A stretch of 64,000 nt of DNA, from contig CM033108.1 of the NCBI GenBank assembly GCA_019321725.1, positions 17,373,799 to 17,437,798 of the forward strand, written 5' to 3'. Of the stretch, positions 34,985 to 47,773 are shown in pieces; position 1 is the first letter of the stretch, and every line of letters starts with the position of its first letter. Position numbers and translations under genes: made by a program. A model generated the notes under the pieces. The model saw nothing but the letters and a program-made list of their open reading frames with translations. It searched no databases and was not told the origin of the DNA. Origin of the DNA: Paulownia fortunei (Eukaryota > Streptophyta > Magnoliopsida > Lamiales > Paulowniaceae).

Positions 34985-37879
34985 TATAATCCCCCCCCAA
35001 CAATAAATATAGATATTGGTATAACAATAATTTTGACAAGGCAGCAGATGTGTGTGCATTTATATATATATATATATATTTTGTCAAATGTAACACTTTG
35101 AGAAAATAGTAAAATATTTTCTCACATATAACCCTATATATAGAAAAATCATGATTTATATAAAAATACAACACCCATCATAGTCACACTATTCTCAAAC
35201 TTATTTATTATAAAATTTCAATAGTTATATAGGACACAACATCCCAAAATTATAATACGATAGACTCAAAAATTAAAATAATAATCTATACTTTCAGAAG
35301 AAGTAAGGACATTTTGCATTTTGTAACCCTTTACCTATAGACAACAATTTACACAATAATAATGATTGTAAAAATTAGAATATACTCACAACACAACCTA
35401 GTAGGTCGTCATTCATGTACACTGATCCTCATAACATGTAGAAACCCCAATGGCTTGCCTAGTAAGTCTATACTATTAAGTATCACCAGACTTACCTACC
35501 ATGCATAAACTATCTAAACTAACACTCATCAAGTAAAGATTATGTATGTCAAAGAATAATCCACAATATCAAGTCATGCATCTCAAAATGCTATGCCCAC
35601 AATGCAATTCCATGCATCAAAACATTTCTTTCAAAATTATTTCTTTCTGGGGCCCCTGACCAATGCTACTATGCCGTGCACCAAAAAAAAGCTCTGCACA
35701 TCGTCATAATCTAATGGCCAATAATTATATAAGCATGCAAATCCATGCACGCGAACCTGCAAATCCATGAATACTTCGGTACACTAGTAGCGGTCAACAA
35801 AAATATTTTTCTTTCTCAGAATCATGCCACGCAATGCAAGATCTTTCACAATACTATATATGATGCATACACATGCCAATGCCCATGTGTGTATGCTCAA
35901 TGGACATGAATGATAGTAATGCGTGCCCTCTGCCATGCACATATGATCTATGTTATTACGTATCAGTCACACATTTACTATGTTTATGCATTGTAGTTGT
36001 AAATTAATCTTTACTTACCTTTGATCGGTTGTGTGTTATTTCAAGATTTCTTAAATATTACTCTCCAACCCTAGATGTGAAATAGTGTGTAAAAATAGAA
36101 GATATCAATCAACATCCTCAATTAACAAGTTCATTATACCTAATGTAGTATAAACTTCTTGAATATCAATTTAACTAAACAACCTTAGCACTTAGAAATT
36201 ATAACCGAATACAACCTTTTATGCACCTTTGTTCCACATCTTAAATATGTACTGACCTTATTTAATTGATGTATTATAACTTTTATAACATCCCCCTAAA
36301 TTTTAGGGATCAAATGCACCACATCTATGTTGGAATGTGTAAATGAACCAAATGGGATAGATTCATAATTTCACATTTTTTGGCTCTCACATTAATTTGC
36401 ATGATGATTTTGACATCCATAGACATATTCATTCACTCCCCAATTTATATCACACTTAGATAACATCAAAAAAATGTAATCATGTCATAGAATGGCTATA
36501 ACTCATGGATATAGCTTCCCAAGTTCAGTTCTCTTATAGCATACTAAAACAGATTTTTCCTACCGTGATAGTTTTGCGCACTTCATGACATTAATGATTT
36601 TGGAATTCTTACGTATATTCAATCACTCCCAAATTTTTTACACACTTAGATACATATACACAGAGACAAATATGTTATAGTCGTGCCAAAACTAATAGAT
36701 TTAATGCTGAAAAACCAGTCCCCTTCACATATGACAGAATCTAAAATTCGATGGTGATAATTTTGAGCATCTCTTCAATATCATTTCCTATTTCAATTTC
36801 TAACCAATGAAAATTTATTTCAATACTTTTAAGTTATATATAAACATGTATATGATGATACTTATAGGTTTTAGTCTACCACAAATATTTTCCATTAAGT
36901 GTTTGTCATCATAAACATTTTCTTTGTGCACCAAAGTCTAACTAAAAACTTTCTGACATTTTTATAAGAGATGTTGAAAGCTTAATACACAATAAAACCA
37001 TTCAGAATAATCTGAATACCAAAAGCAAAATTGTATGTAAGTGTTACCTATGCAAATTTTGAGGTTAAACTTGATGGTAATCATTTTTCCTTTACTTTTC
37101 TTGTTTTTATTTCAACTTGGAATCAATTTGGAGCACTTGGAGACCTTAAGGTGTGTGTTTAGAAGTTTAAAATGGCTAAAATGAGGGTCTGGTCATGACT
37201 TAAGGGTGAAGAAAAGCTTGAGGTGACATTTGAGGTTCTTCCTTAAGCTTGGTAGCAAGCATGCGGTGTCAAGTTGTGGTATAAATCTGACATTTCACCC
37301 ATGTTTCAAGCCTAGATCAGTTGTATCTTACTACACATTAATTTTATTACATCCTATTTTAATTACCACAAGATCTCATAGATAATTCATAAGCTAATTT
37401 CCTAGAAGTTCATTTAATTTCTTAACCCGATTCTGGAATAATTATCCATATTAAATATTATATAATCTTATACATAAATGAATATTGTAATATCACCTTT
37501 CAATCATAATATCTTATATCCAATGCCCCAATTATGAAATTTACCCATATATACATTTGAAATACCTAGATGAAATTGAATTAAATCGTATAAGCTTACT
37601 AGTAATACTTTTAACACTTCCAAAATTATAACCTACATATCTCCCATCTATATCCAATATTGATCAACCTCATTTTCTTCTTATTTCATTATAAAATCAA
37701 CTACTTAGATTAGAAAATTCAATAACTAATACCATGCAAGAGGTTCAAACTTAAGTTTAATATTCAAGAATGTCGTATAAATTATGCAATGTCAATAGAA
37801 ATGCAAGTAGTATATTAAATTAGCACGTAATGCATGAATTATATTGGTCAAGTGAGTAGTGTGAGATTTGGCTATTACA
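34985..37879 (-). repeat. Gypsy family F2 LTR, copy B (complete ends)
   Basis: Runs from tataatcccccccc (complement of the LTR end) to ggctattaca (complement of the start TGTAATAGCC), 2895 bp. An (AT)n run (~35057-35079) and a C8 run (34991-34998) are internal. The minus-strand start TGTAATAGCCAAATCTC aligns with TGTGATACCCGAATCTC at 5695. Confidence 0.75.
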
Positions 37880-39842
37880 ATACACGACATATGATTTATG
37901 ATATTATATATAATTCACACATGTATTATGTCTATACATTATAGTTGCAAATGAATCTTTACTTACCTGTGATCGATTGTGTGTTACTTCTATGTTTCTT
38001 AAGTATTACTCCCCAACCCTAAATGTGAAACAATCTGTAAAAATACAAGATATCAATCACCATCCTCAATTAACAAGTTCATCACACCTAATGTAGTATA
38101 AAGATCTTGAATCTCAATTTAACTAAACAACCTTACCACTTAGAAACTATAACCGAATATAACCTTCTACATACCTTTGTTCCACATCTTAAATGTATAA
38201 TAACCTCACTTAATTGATGTATTATAACTCTTACAATATTTCCCTAAATGTTAGGGATCAAATGCACCACATCTTTGCTGGAACATGTTAATGAACCAAA
38301 TGGGATAGATTCACCACTTCACATTTTCTTGCTGCCATATTAATTTTCATGATGATTTTGACACCCTTAGACATATTCATTCACTCCATAATTTTTATCA
38401 CACTTATATAACATCAAAAATAATGTAACCATGTCATATAATGGCTAAAACTCACGGATATAGCTTCTCAAGTTCAGCTCCTTTCACAGCATACTGAAAA
38501 TAAATTTTTCCCACCGTGATAGTTTTACGCACTTCATGACATTAATGGTTTTGGCACCCTTAAGTATATTCAATCACTCCTAAATTTTTATCACACTTAT
38601 ATAACATATAAAAAGACACAACCAGGTCATATCCTTTCCAAAACTAATGGATTTAATACTGTAAAACTAGTCCACTTCACATATGACAGAATCTAAAATT
38701 CGATTGTGACAGTTTTGAGCATCTCTTCAATATCATGCCCTATTTCAATTTCTAACCGTTGAAAATTTATTCCAATACTCTTAAACCCATATAGAAATAA
38801 TTATAGGTTTTATTCAACATACCATACACTTTTGAAGCTTAAAACACAATAAAATAGTAAGGTAACAGTTTTTGCCACAAGTATTTCCTATTAAGTGTTT
38901 GTCATCAAAAATACTTTCTTTGTGCACCAAAGTCTAACTAAAAACTTCCTAATACTTTTATAAGAGATATTTAAAGCTTAGTAAACAATAAAACTATTCA
39001 GAATAATCTGAAAACCAAAGGTAAAATAGTAGATAAGTGTTGCCTATGCAGATTTTGAGGTTAAACTTGATGGTAATTATTTCTCCTTTACTTTTCTTGC
39101 TTTTATTTCAACTTGGAATCAATTTGGAGCACTTGGATACCTTAAGGTGTGTGTTTGGAAGATGAAAATGGCTGAAATGAAGGTCTGGTTGTGGCTTAAG
39201 GGTGAAGGGTTTGAGGTGTTAGCTTAATCTTAATACGAAAGCATGAGGTGGCATGTAATGGTATAATCTGATTTTCTCCCTTATCTTATAGCCCTAATCT
39301 TGTGTGTCTCACATATTCTTATTTGGTTGCAACCTATCTTAGTCACCATTCATTCCCATAGGTAATTCCTATGTCCATTCATTCGATCGCCAAACTGATT
39401 GACATCTGATTCTTAAATTATTATCTAGTTTGCATTTCTAAAATCATATGCACATATGGACCTTGTATTATGACACTTAAATCATATTATATCATGTCCA
39501 ATATCCCAAATATGTTAATCCATGGATGTATACTTTTAAAAACCTCGATCTAATTAAATTGAATCATATAAACTTACTAGTATCACCTTTAACACTTCCA
39601 AAATTATAACATATAACCTATGAATATCCAATATAATCTATTTTTTTTCTTATTTAAATATAGAATTTCTTAATTAGGTTATAAGATCTCAACCACTTAT
39701 ATCATGTGATAGCATTAGAGGTCCAATGATTAAGAATGCTATATAAGATGCCATGTAAATATTAATGCAAATTAGCATATAAGTAGCATGTAATGAATGA
39801 ATCACATTGTCCAAGTGAGTTGTGAGAGGTTCGGGTATCACA
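37880..39842 (-). repeat. Gypsy family F2 LTR, copy C (partial)
   Basis: Starts within the LTR at the word catatgatttatgatatt, which also lies at 33606 in copy A, and runs to the terminus tcgggtatcaca at 39842. It lacks the 3' third of the LTR. Close similarity to copy B over 37960-39190 is visible (for instance 36000-37160 against 37970-39150). Copies B and C abut without any spacer. Confidence 0.75.
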
Positions 39843-41190
39843 CCGCGGCCCAAAAATTCCAGGCCATGGCCCTTATGCAAAAACTACAAAATAGAAAATT
39901 TAGAGCCACGGCCACAAAATCTTGAGTTGTTGCTACAGAAAAATATTCTCTAGTGGATTTTAATGACAAGTAGAGAAAAAAGACTCATTTTGGCATCTTT
40001 TTTGTTTCCCGCACCTTAGATACAGTACATACATCACACATACCATATGACCCATATTTGTACACTATACACACATAATTACATCACACAAATGTGAGAT
40101 ACACACATGCTTACATATATTTTCTGGAACAACACACAAAAGAAACAATATTCAACACATATACATACTCTATACCTAAATTCTCACACACTTTTTCTTT
40201 ACATTCAAAATACCCATTCGTCCATATTTCTCCACACATTATACCAAAACCACACACCCATATCATCAAGGAATTGGGAATTCAAGATAATGGAAAGAAA
40301 GAGCTTCATTGGGTGTTGAAGATTTTGAAGAAGAAGTAAAGAATCACTTAGTGGTTGTAATCTTCTAGTTCAATTTCTTCTTTTATTTTGATTAGTTTTG
40401 AGAAATTTATAGTAATCATGATGATGGAAAACTCTTGGTGCTTACTTAATTTTAATATAAGCTAAACTACTTTTGTCAAGGCTTGAAAAACCATTTCTAT
40501 AAAGTTGTGAATTGTTGACATGTATGTGATATGGATGATTGTTGATTTTGTGATGAGCATACACTATGTTTTTAATGCTTTTTGAAATTTGGATAGTTTT
40601 GAGATGAACCTTATTATTATGATTGAGATCGAAAGGTAGTGCCAGAACAAGTGCTCGTGTAGTGTATGTTGTGGGCTAGGTCACTATAGGAATATAGGAG
40701 TTAGCACACACGCAGTAATCATAGGCTTGACTATCGAAAGTTAGAGGAAATCACCAAATCTAATGCATTATTGGATAGCTAAACTTGTATAGAAATATAC
40801 TGGTTGCTTTCTAAAGATAGGTGTGGTACATCTTGAAAAAGGGTATCACATGATATTGGAGTTCCCGCTATCACACAATTTAATGGCAATAAGATTCACT
40901 AACTTGTAAGAATTCACAATGTAATAAAACGACAATCCAACACCTTGGCACTTCTCCACCTAAGTTTAAATCCCCTATTTTTTTTATTATTTTTGTTGTT
41001 AATTTCTAGTTTTAAGTTTTCAAATCAATCAACCAAATTTTCGATAGGTTAAATATAATTAGATTATCTAGACTTCAGTAGTTGCTCATAGACTCTCTAC
41101 GGACACGACATCCGTATACTCATACACTTTATTACTTGTTGGCTCATACACTTGCGGAATTAGATTGCATTTAATTATAAGCCACACCAG
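39843..41190 (+). repeat. LTR-like fragment, Athila-type composition
   Basis: Begins abruptly after F2 copy C with ccgcggcccaaaaattccag and contains gccacggccac near 39906. It ends with ctacggacacgacatccgta and cacttgcggaatt (41095-41160), the kind of ending found just before the primer-binding site in several plant LTR families (compare gtggatacgatac and cacttgcggtttg at 27795-27855). No primer-binding site or coding region follows. Small open frames at 40094-40339 lie in low-complexity cacac-rich sequence and are not genes. Confidence 0.45.
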
Positions 41191-42170
41191 CTACGAGCAC
41201 CCCCAGTAAGGGGTTGCTTCCCTTGCCATGAGCGCCCCCAATAGAGGGGTTGTCTTAGGTGCTAACTGCTCTCACGACTTTGGATTTTAACCGCATTTTC
41301 AATGATCAAGTAGTGATTTTCCACATACGATGGTAAAACTATGTGGTATCACTCCTTTTGGTAGTACTCTTGATGTACTCGGGTTGTTGAGAGAATCACA
41401 GTCTGCATCACAAAATGTCGTTAAGGTTGCAGAGAGTTGACCTGACAAAGATATAAGCTAGAAAGTTTGAGAGTGTTAAATGTGTAATTAATCTCATACC
41501 TTTTAACAATGAAGGTAATGGATATTTATATTGTTGATATGAGAGTATTCATTGGTTTAAGCGCATTATAGCCCAACTTTGTGTATTAACTTGTGGACCT
41601 CTTGAATTTGACTTATTGAATTTTGTCTTTTTTCCTCCCCATAATTCAAATGAACCTCTTGAAGTTACCCTGTTAGACTTATTTTGAGCTCATATCCTAT
41701 CACTATGTTTAGAAAATATTTTTCAAAATAACTTACATAAATGGTTACATAGTCAAAGGTCAGCATTACTCCATTATAACTTTCAACATTTCAAATAAAT
41801 CAAGTGCACAGAGATGCTAATCTGTCATTCTTGTATATAAATTCTTCAACTAATTATATTCTCTTAGTTCCATGAATAAATTTTCTTATTTTTATGGGTG
41901 GAGATACTTAAAAATGCTCCATTTCTTAAAACAGTACATGCCGTGAGTATAATGAATTTTGTAATTAGTACTTTTTCATTTATAAATGTAAAAAATGATC
42001 TAACTTTTTTTTTTTGTATTTTTCTATAAAAACTTCATATTATTGAAAAGAACATTCAATATGGAAAGGGAGCATCTTTTTACGCTAAACAATGTTAAAG
42101 AAACATTTAAACAAGAATTAACATCCATGTAACTGTACGCAAAATTTTGAAAAATTGAATTGAAATGTAC
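41191..42170. other. Non-coding stretch between LTR fragment and kinase pseudogene
   Basis: No gene is visible. Two diverged direct repeats of about 35 bp lie at 41190-41260 (acgagcacccccagtaagggg and atgagcgcccccaatagaggg). The part nearest the kinase follows a splice donor and was probably its intron, but no next kinase exon (DFG or APE motif) is found on the minus strand. Confidence 0.4.
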
Positions 42171-42895
42171 CTGAGGCTCAAAATCTTCGGATAATAGGAT
42201 ATTATCAGCTTAAATATGCCTGTGAATAATTCGTCTTTGGCAATTTTCGTGTAGATAAAGTAGGCCTTCTGCTGTCCCAAGAATTATCATATATCTGGTA
42301 CTCCAATCTAGTTTTTCCTTTGAACCTGGAAGAAGAGTATTTTTAGTCTGTTTAATGAAATTTGAGCCGTACAGCTGAAAAGGAAAAATGTATGAAAATA
42401 GCGAAAACATACACTGAAGAAGCGAACCCAAACTCCCTAATGATGATAACTTAAGAATGAGATATACCCCTCCTTCAACCCCATAACCAATCATTTCAGC
42501 AGTATTAGGATGATTTACATGTGTAATTATTCCGATCTCAGATAAAAAATTTAGTACATCATCCTCTGCTATTCCCTTGTTGAGCCTCTTGATGGCAACC
42601 AGGTGTCCGTCTGGCAAACAACCTTTGTAAACTTCAGCATAACCGCCATTTCCAATCAGATTTTCTAATGCAAAAACAAGAAGAATAACTTCTTAATAAA
42701 CCGTTCATTCATTCATTCTTATATATATATATATATTGCCACCAACCTTTGCTAAAGTTGTTGGTTGCAGTCTGTGAGTCAGCAAGGGTAAAGGTTTTCC
42801 AGCCAAAATTGACGAGGTATCCGTCCATATCCACATTTTCTCTAGCACTTCTGCTCTTTCTTATAGATAATTTTGGCACAACAAGAGGAGGGTAA
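42171..42895 (-). pseudogene. Receptor-like cytoplasmic kinase (RLCK-VI-like) pseudogene
   Basis: This is the only host-gene-like sequence. Three exons with good splice signals can be read on the minus strand. Exon 42895-42747 has FGWKTFTLADSQTATNNFSK. Exon 42664-42413 has the glycine loop GNGGYAEV, LVAIKRL with the ATP-binding Lys, the alpha-C Glu in FLSEIG, and HVNHPNTAEMIGYGVEGG. Exon 42325-42171 has KLDWSTRYMIILGTAEGLLY, CQRRIIHRHI, a stop, then ADNILLSEDFEPQ before a GT donor. This order and wording match plant RLCK group VI (RBK1-like) kinases. The catalytic HRD Asp reads His and the next Lys codon is TAA, so it cannot be an active kinase. The 5' side is cut by a copia LTR at 42896 and the C-lobe exons are missing. 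Confidence 0.85.
42719..42736. repeat. (AT)n microsatellite in kinase intron 1
   Basis: A run of about nine AT units lies within the short intron between the first two kinase exons, preceded by four copies of attc/ttca-type repeats at 42703-42718. Confidence 0.8.
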
Positions 42896-45064
42896 TGTTG
42901 GGTTCGATATAATCACAAGAGTATATGCAGTAGAAAATTAAAATTTTTATCAAACATAAATTTAACCCCTTTGATTTAAAAATGATTTTAACGATCGAAC
43001 TTATTCAAGTGAATATATAAATAAATATAAAATCAGATTATACCTTTTGTGCACTCTGGTTGTTGTAGGGAATAAAGCAATTAATTGCTTATTCTGAACT
43101 ATTTGAACTCACAGGGATCCAAGTGTCTCCTCTCTATCAGGTCCACAATACGGAAGAGCAACACCAATCAAAATAATTCGCTAGTATCATTTTAATTGTT
43201 TACTAATTTAGAAGCGGAGTAAGTTTTCAAGAACAATAAATATTGATTTTTTGAGTTCTAAAAACAACAATATGAAGAGAATAACAAGAAACTGATTTTC
43301 TTTTTCTTTCTTTTCTTTTCTTGGAGAGTAAAAATAGAAGATTTTAAACAAAATAATTTTTGCTCAATTTTTTGAATTGATTATGTAATTTTCATCCCTT
43401 TCCAACTCTTGGAATTTTTTTCAATTTTGAACTAATTCAAAACCTTATCTTGGAAGGATTCCAAATCTTCCAAAAATTATTCTCTTTTCCCTCTCCTATT
43501 ATATGTGGACTAATTTGAGACTATATTAATCATCAAAATTGTCTACATACATTGTTGATATTAATTTGAACTCTTCAAATAATATCAAGATAGATATATA
43601 TCATATATATACTATAATTATATTTATACATAAATTAAATCTTAGTGGCCGATTTTATCCCATAAAATCGATCACTATATTTATTTATCAATAAATATGT
43701 TAATTAAATAAATTATATTTATTTAATTTATTCTCTTCATATTTTAGTGGGCTTCTTAAGTGATCCACATTAATTTTGGACTTGAATTCAAAAATCCCCA
43801 AATCAATTTAATTGATTAAATCCCAATTTAATTAATCCAATTGATTAATTTAATTTACTCCATTTGGGCTTCCTAATCAAATTATGTCCAATTAAATAAT
43901 GCAATTAGTTAATTAAATAATTTAATTTAACCATTAAATTAAATAGAACCCTTGATTAATTAATTGATCAATATTAATTAATTAATTTTCAACTATTGGA
44001 TAAAATCTAAAATTAGAAATATTATTTTCCTTAAAGATGTGTGACCCTTTTAGGTTCACTACTAAGCTAGTAGTGGGTTTGCAATATTTGCAACTTATGA
44101 ATAACAATTATTCCAATTAATAAATTCAATTAATTAATCTGCTTGGAATCAACTCCTTAATTCCAAAAATCTCACTATCCATGAAAACACCTAACAAGTA
44201 ATCACGACAAACTAAACTTAGGTGAAATAGCGAGTAAACTTATTTCAGTTGCGAGTACCATACACGTACGATCATTTCGACAGCATGGATTATAAGTCAA
44301 AACCCTAAATGATTCAATAACTGTGATCTCATTTCAAGTTATAATGATTTTTGATGAATCACAATTCATCCTGCCTTGGCCAAGGTTTTTGAATTACGAA
44401 CTATGAAAACATAGGAGATTTCCTTATTTAAAAAGATAAGTATCGAATTATATGTTGGCCACTGATAAACCTCCATGCACACCAGTGCAACACCCAACAT
44501 ACCACCTTTGTAATTGTCAAGCAATCAGAAGATATATCAAAGTGCTGCAAAATGCACACAAGGCTACCATCGTGCCTCAAGTTTGAGAACTAGTCTTGTA
44601 CAATCACAATATAGAAATTCTTATTTCGATGGGCAAAGACTCCAACTAAGAATTTCTTGCGGGCCATGTTCGGTGTACTTATTCCCTAACAAGCACCCAC
44701 ATACATATACTTACATCTCTATGCTAATGCCAATGGAATGTGACATCCTCGTCTCATGAACATGTATCATATGTACGAGTCTTACTGAGCTATTTGATGT
44801 CCCATCTCAAAAAAATCTCGACTCAAAATTTATTTAAGACCAAATTTTTAGAGACATGTTCCATGATCGCCATCATATGCGCGACTATGCCTCATAGCTA
44901 AATTTAGTCTAAGGACTTTATCTAATGTGCAGAAATAAAAGATGCAAGACATAAGATAAAAAAATATCTTTTTATTAATATGATTCCCAATAAGATTGTC
45001 TTTACAAAAGTAAAAGAGTATAATATACCCAATCTAATTGGGGTGGTGGGCATTCTACTCTAAA
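42896..45064 (-). repeat. 3' LTR of copia element C2
   Basis: About 2.17 kb, from TGTTGGGTTCGATATAATC to ...CATTCTACTCTAAAA, the latter a mutated form of the terminus CTCTAACA. It aligns throughout with the LTR at 15953. On the minus strand it lies directly downstream of C2 RNase H and a polypurine tract, so it is the 3' LTR. The left flank ggtaa belongs to the kinase exon. Confidence 0.85.
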
Positions 45065-45078
45065 ATCTCCTACTTGCC
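45065..45078 (-). other. Polypurine tract of copia element C2
   Basis: The minus strand reads GGCAAGTAGGAGAT next to the LTR start. The equivalent at 51939-51953 reads GGGCAAGTGGAAGAT. This purine run primes plus-strand DNA synthesis and fixes the LTR boundary. Confidence 0.75.
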
Positions 45079-46800
45079 ATAGCTCCAATTGCCCATATAT
45101 CTAAGGCCCATCTTCTCAAGATGTCTACCAAATATCTTATGTGCTAAGGGCCTAGTAAGTGGGTTTGCTACATTTTCTGTTGAGGCAACTCAATCCACAA
45201 TGACGTTGCCTCTATCAATGATCTCTCTGATCAAGTGATATTGTCTCATTATGTGCTTGGATCTTTGATGAGATCTTGGCTCTTTTGCTTGTGTAATGGC
45301 TCTATTATTATCATAGTAAATCATAACTGGATCAACAACGGATGGAATTACACCCAACCCTTGGATGAAGTTTCTAATCAAAATAGCTTCTTTTGCTGCA
45401 TCTGATGCAGCAATATATTCAGCTTTAGTGGTAGAGTCTGCAGTCGTCTCTTGCTTGGAACTCTTCCAACTGACCGCACCACCATTCAGGGTGAATATGT
45501 ATCCAGACATGGACTTTGAGTCATCTATATCAGACTAAAAACTAGAGTCTGTATATCCCTATAGTTTTAGTTCTCCATTGCCGTATATAAAAAAGATATC
45601 CTTAGTCTTTCTCAAGTACTTGAGAATCATCTTAATAGTTTTCCAGTGTTCTTCCCTTAGATTGGACTGATATCTGCTCGTGACACTCAGAGCATGTGCT
45701 ATATCAGGCCTTCTACATAACATTACATACATTATGCTCCCTATTGCAGAAGTATAAGGTATGCGAGCCATCATTTCTCTCTCTTTAGGTGTCTTAGGAG
45801 ACATAACCTTAGAGAGTGAAACCCCATAACTCATAGACAGAAATCCTCTCTTGGATTCCTCTATGCTAAACCTTTTTAGCACTTTGTCTATGTACATGGA
45901 CTGGGATAGTCTGATCATCCTTCTGCATCTATCTCTATAGATCTTTATCCCTAGGATAAAAGATGCATCTCCCAAGTCCTTCATGGAAAACTGATTAGAT
46001 AACCAAGTTCTCGCTGACTGTAACATCCCTACATCATTCCCAATGAGTAGGATGTCATCAATGTAGATCACAACAAATGTAACTGCTCTCCCACTAACCT
46101 TCTTGTAGATACATGGTTCATCTGGCTTCTTATGAAAGTCAAACATTTTGATTGTTTCATCAAGTTGGATGTTCCAACTTCTCGAAGCTTGTTTAAGTCT
46201 AGAAATGGATCTCTGGAGCTTGCAAACCTTTTGCTCGCTCCCGTTGGATATGAAGACTTCTAGCGGCTTCATATAGATCTCTTCCTTAATGTTTCCATTA
46301 AGAAAAGTGGTCTTCACATCTATTTTTTATATCTCATAATCATAATATGCAGATATGACAAATAGTATCCGTATGGATTTAAGCATCGCTACTGGTGAAA
46401 AAGTTTTCTCATAATCAATTCATTGCTTCTGAGTATAATCTTTTGTTACCAATCGTGCCTTATAGGTCGCTACCTCTCCATCTACTCCAAGCTTCTGCTT
46501 GTAGACCCATTTGTAGCCAATGGGAATAATTCCCTGTTGTAGGTCCACTAAAGTCCATACCTTGTTGGAGTACATAAGGTCCATTTCGGACTGCATAGCT
46601 TCTTGTTACTTCTCTGAGTCAATGTTAGACATCGCCTCTCCATAGCTTCTTGGATCATTATCCAAGGGGAGTCCCTCTTCTTTGTTCTCTAACAACAAGT
46701 TGTACCTCTTAAGTACCCTTAAGATCCTTTCGGATCTTCAAAGAGGTTGTGCCTTAGAGGGTCCAGCATCAGCTAGTATACCATTTACTGCGTAACATAG
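45070..46800 (-). pseudogene. Copia RT-RNase H (element C2), 5'-truncated
   Basis: Minus-strand pol. RT from 46800: YNLLLENKEEGLPLDNDPRS, EEIYMKPLEVF, SRLKQASRSWN, then VVIYIDDILLIGND with both catalytic Asp residues intact (~46050), and FILGIKIYRDR. After a break at 45540 comes RNase [50 protein letters not shown], and the C-terminal FGRHLEKMGLRYMGNW ending at the polypurine tract. The wording resembles Angela/BARE-1 pol. The 252-codon frame 46317-45559 is open. The element stops at about 46800, before integrase, where sequence of opposite orientation begins. Confidence 0.85.
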
Positions 46801-47773
46801 TTGTTAATATTTTCTTTTTGTATTTTTAATGGACAGTATGAGAAGAAAAAGCAAGATAGAGAAATGAGAAAAAAAGGTCCATGTCTGTATGGGATCCATA
46901 TATGTAATAGATAGGAATGTTACTATTTTATTTATCACTCTAGATTTACTATTGATTTACTTTGGTTCGAGTGGATCGCATAGGAATAAAAACTCATGAT
47001 CATCCTTAGGTAGTTTGTATGAGGTACATGCTATGAATGTTTAATATTTTTCCTTATGATTCCCTATATTGCTTGCGATCATTTGGATAGAAAATATTAA
47101 ATAGTATAATCATAAGATAAGACCTTGTATATAAAAAAACCAATGTGTTTCCCTCACTTGAATATAATATTCATGTTCAAAACCTTGGGAGCTAAATATT
47201 AAAGGTTTATATCAAACATAAATGAGTAATATTAGGCAAGGCCCAATCATCCATACTTTCCATAAAATAGTAGTGACATGTGATAACCTGTTGAGCTTAG
47301 TGCATTGGCCACGAGTTGTAGGATATGTTAAGTAATGAAAGTGTGATCACTACTTAGCATGGGATGCCCATAGAGTGAGGCGTCTAAATGTTGGCAAGTC
47401 ATGGGACATTTAGGGATTTCACTTACATGGATGTTTTGATGGGTCATGTTTGACATTAATTACCATATGGACTCTTATTATTGGGGCAAATGGGAAAGAT
47501 AAAGCAAAATATCTTAAAGGTCGCATAGTGATGCAATTGGTAATGTGTTGCATACCTTTTTCCTTCGTCATATGGGTTCATATTATTGGGGTGTATGACA
47601 AACTTAATTGGACTTTAAGCCCACTAGAAAATTGAATTTTCTGAATTTCCATAACGAGGGTGATGGAATTCAAATAAAATAGTAGAAGACATTTATGATA
47701 AAAAACCTCATTGTAAATGTATATTTTATCAAATGAATGCTTATTTTTAACTTCATATTATTTTGTAGAAATA
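46801..47773 (+). other. Leader of copia element C3 (no LTR)
   Basis: Aligns with the leader of element C1 (5230-5690 and 11751-12286), now continuous across the site where C1 carries the gypsy solo LTR: here ttaggcaaggcccaatcatcc reads uninterrupted at 47230. It gives an empty-site comparison for that insertion. There is no LTR or primer-binding site on its 5' side; it abuts the inverted element C2. Confidence 0.7.

Noticed and set aside
35053..35079. (TA)n run as a promoter TATA region
   Set aside because: A simple microsatellite inside an LTR copy; the equivalent position in other copies lacks it.
40094..40339. 81- and 70-codon frames rich in His, Thr and Ser
   Set aside because: They derive from cacac-rich low-complexity DNA in two frames; no domain or start context.
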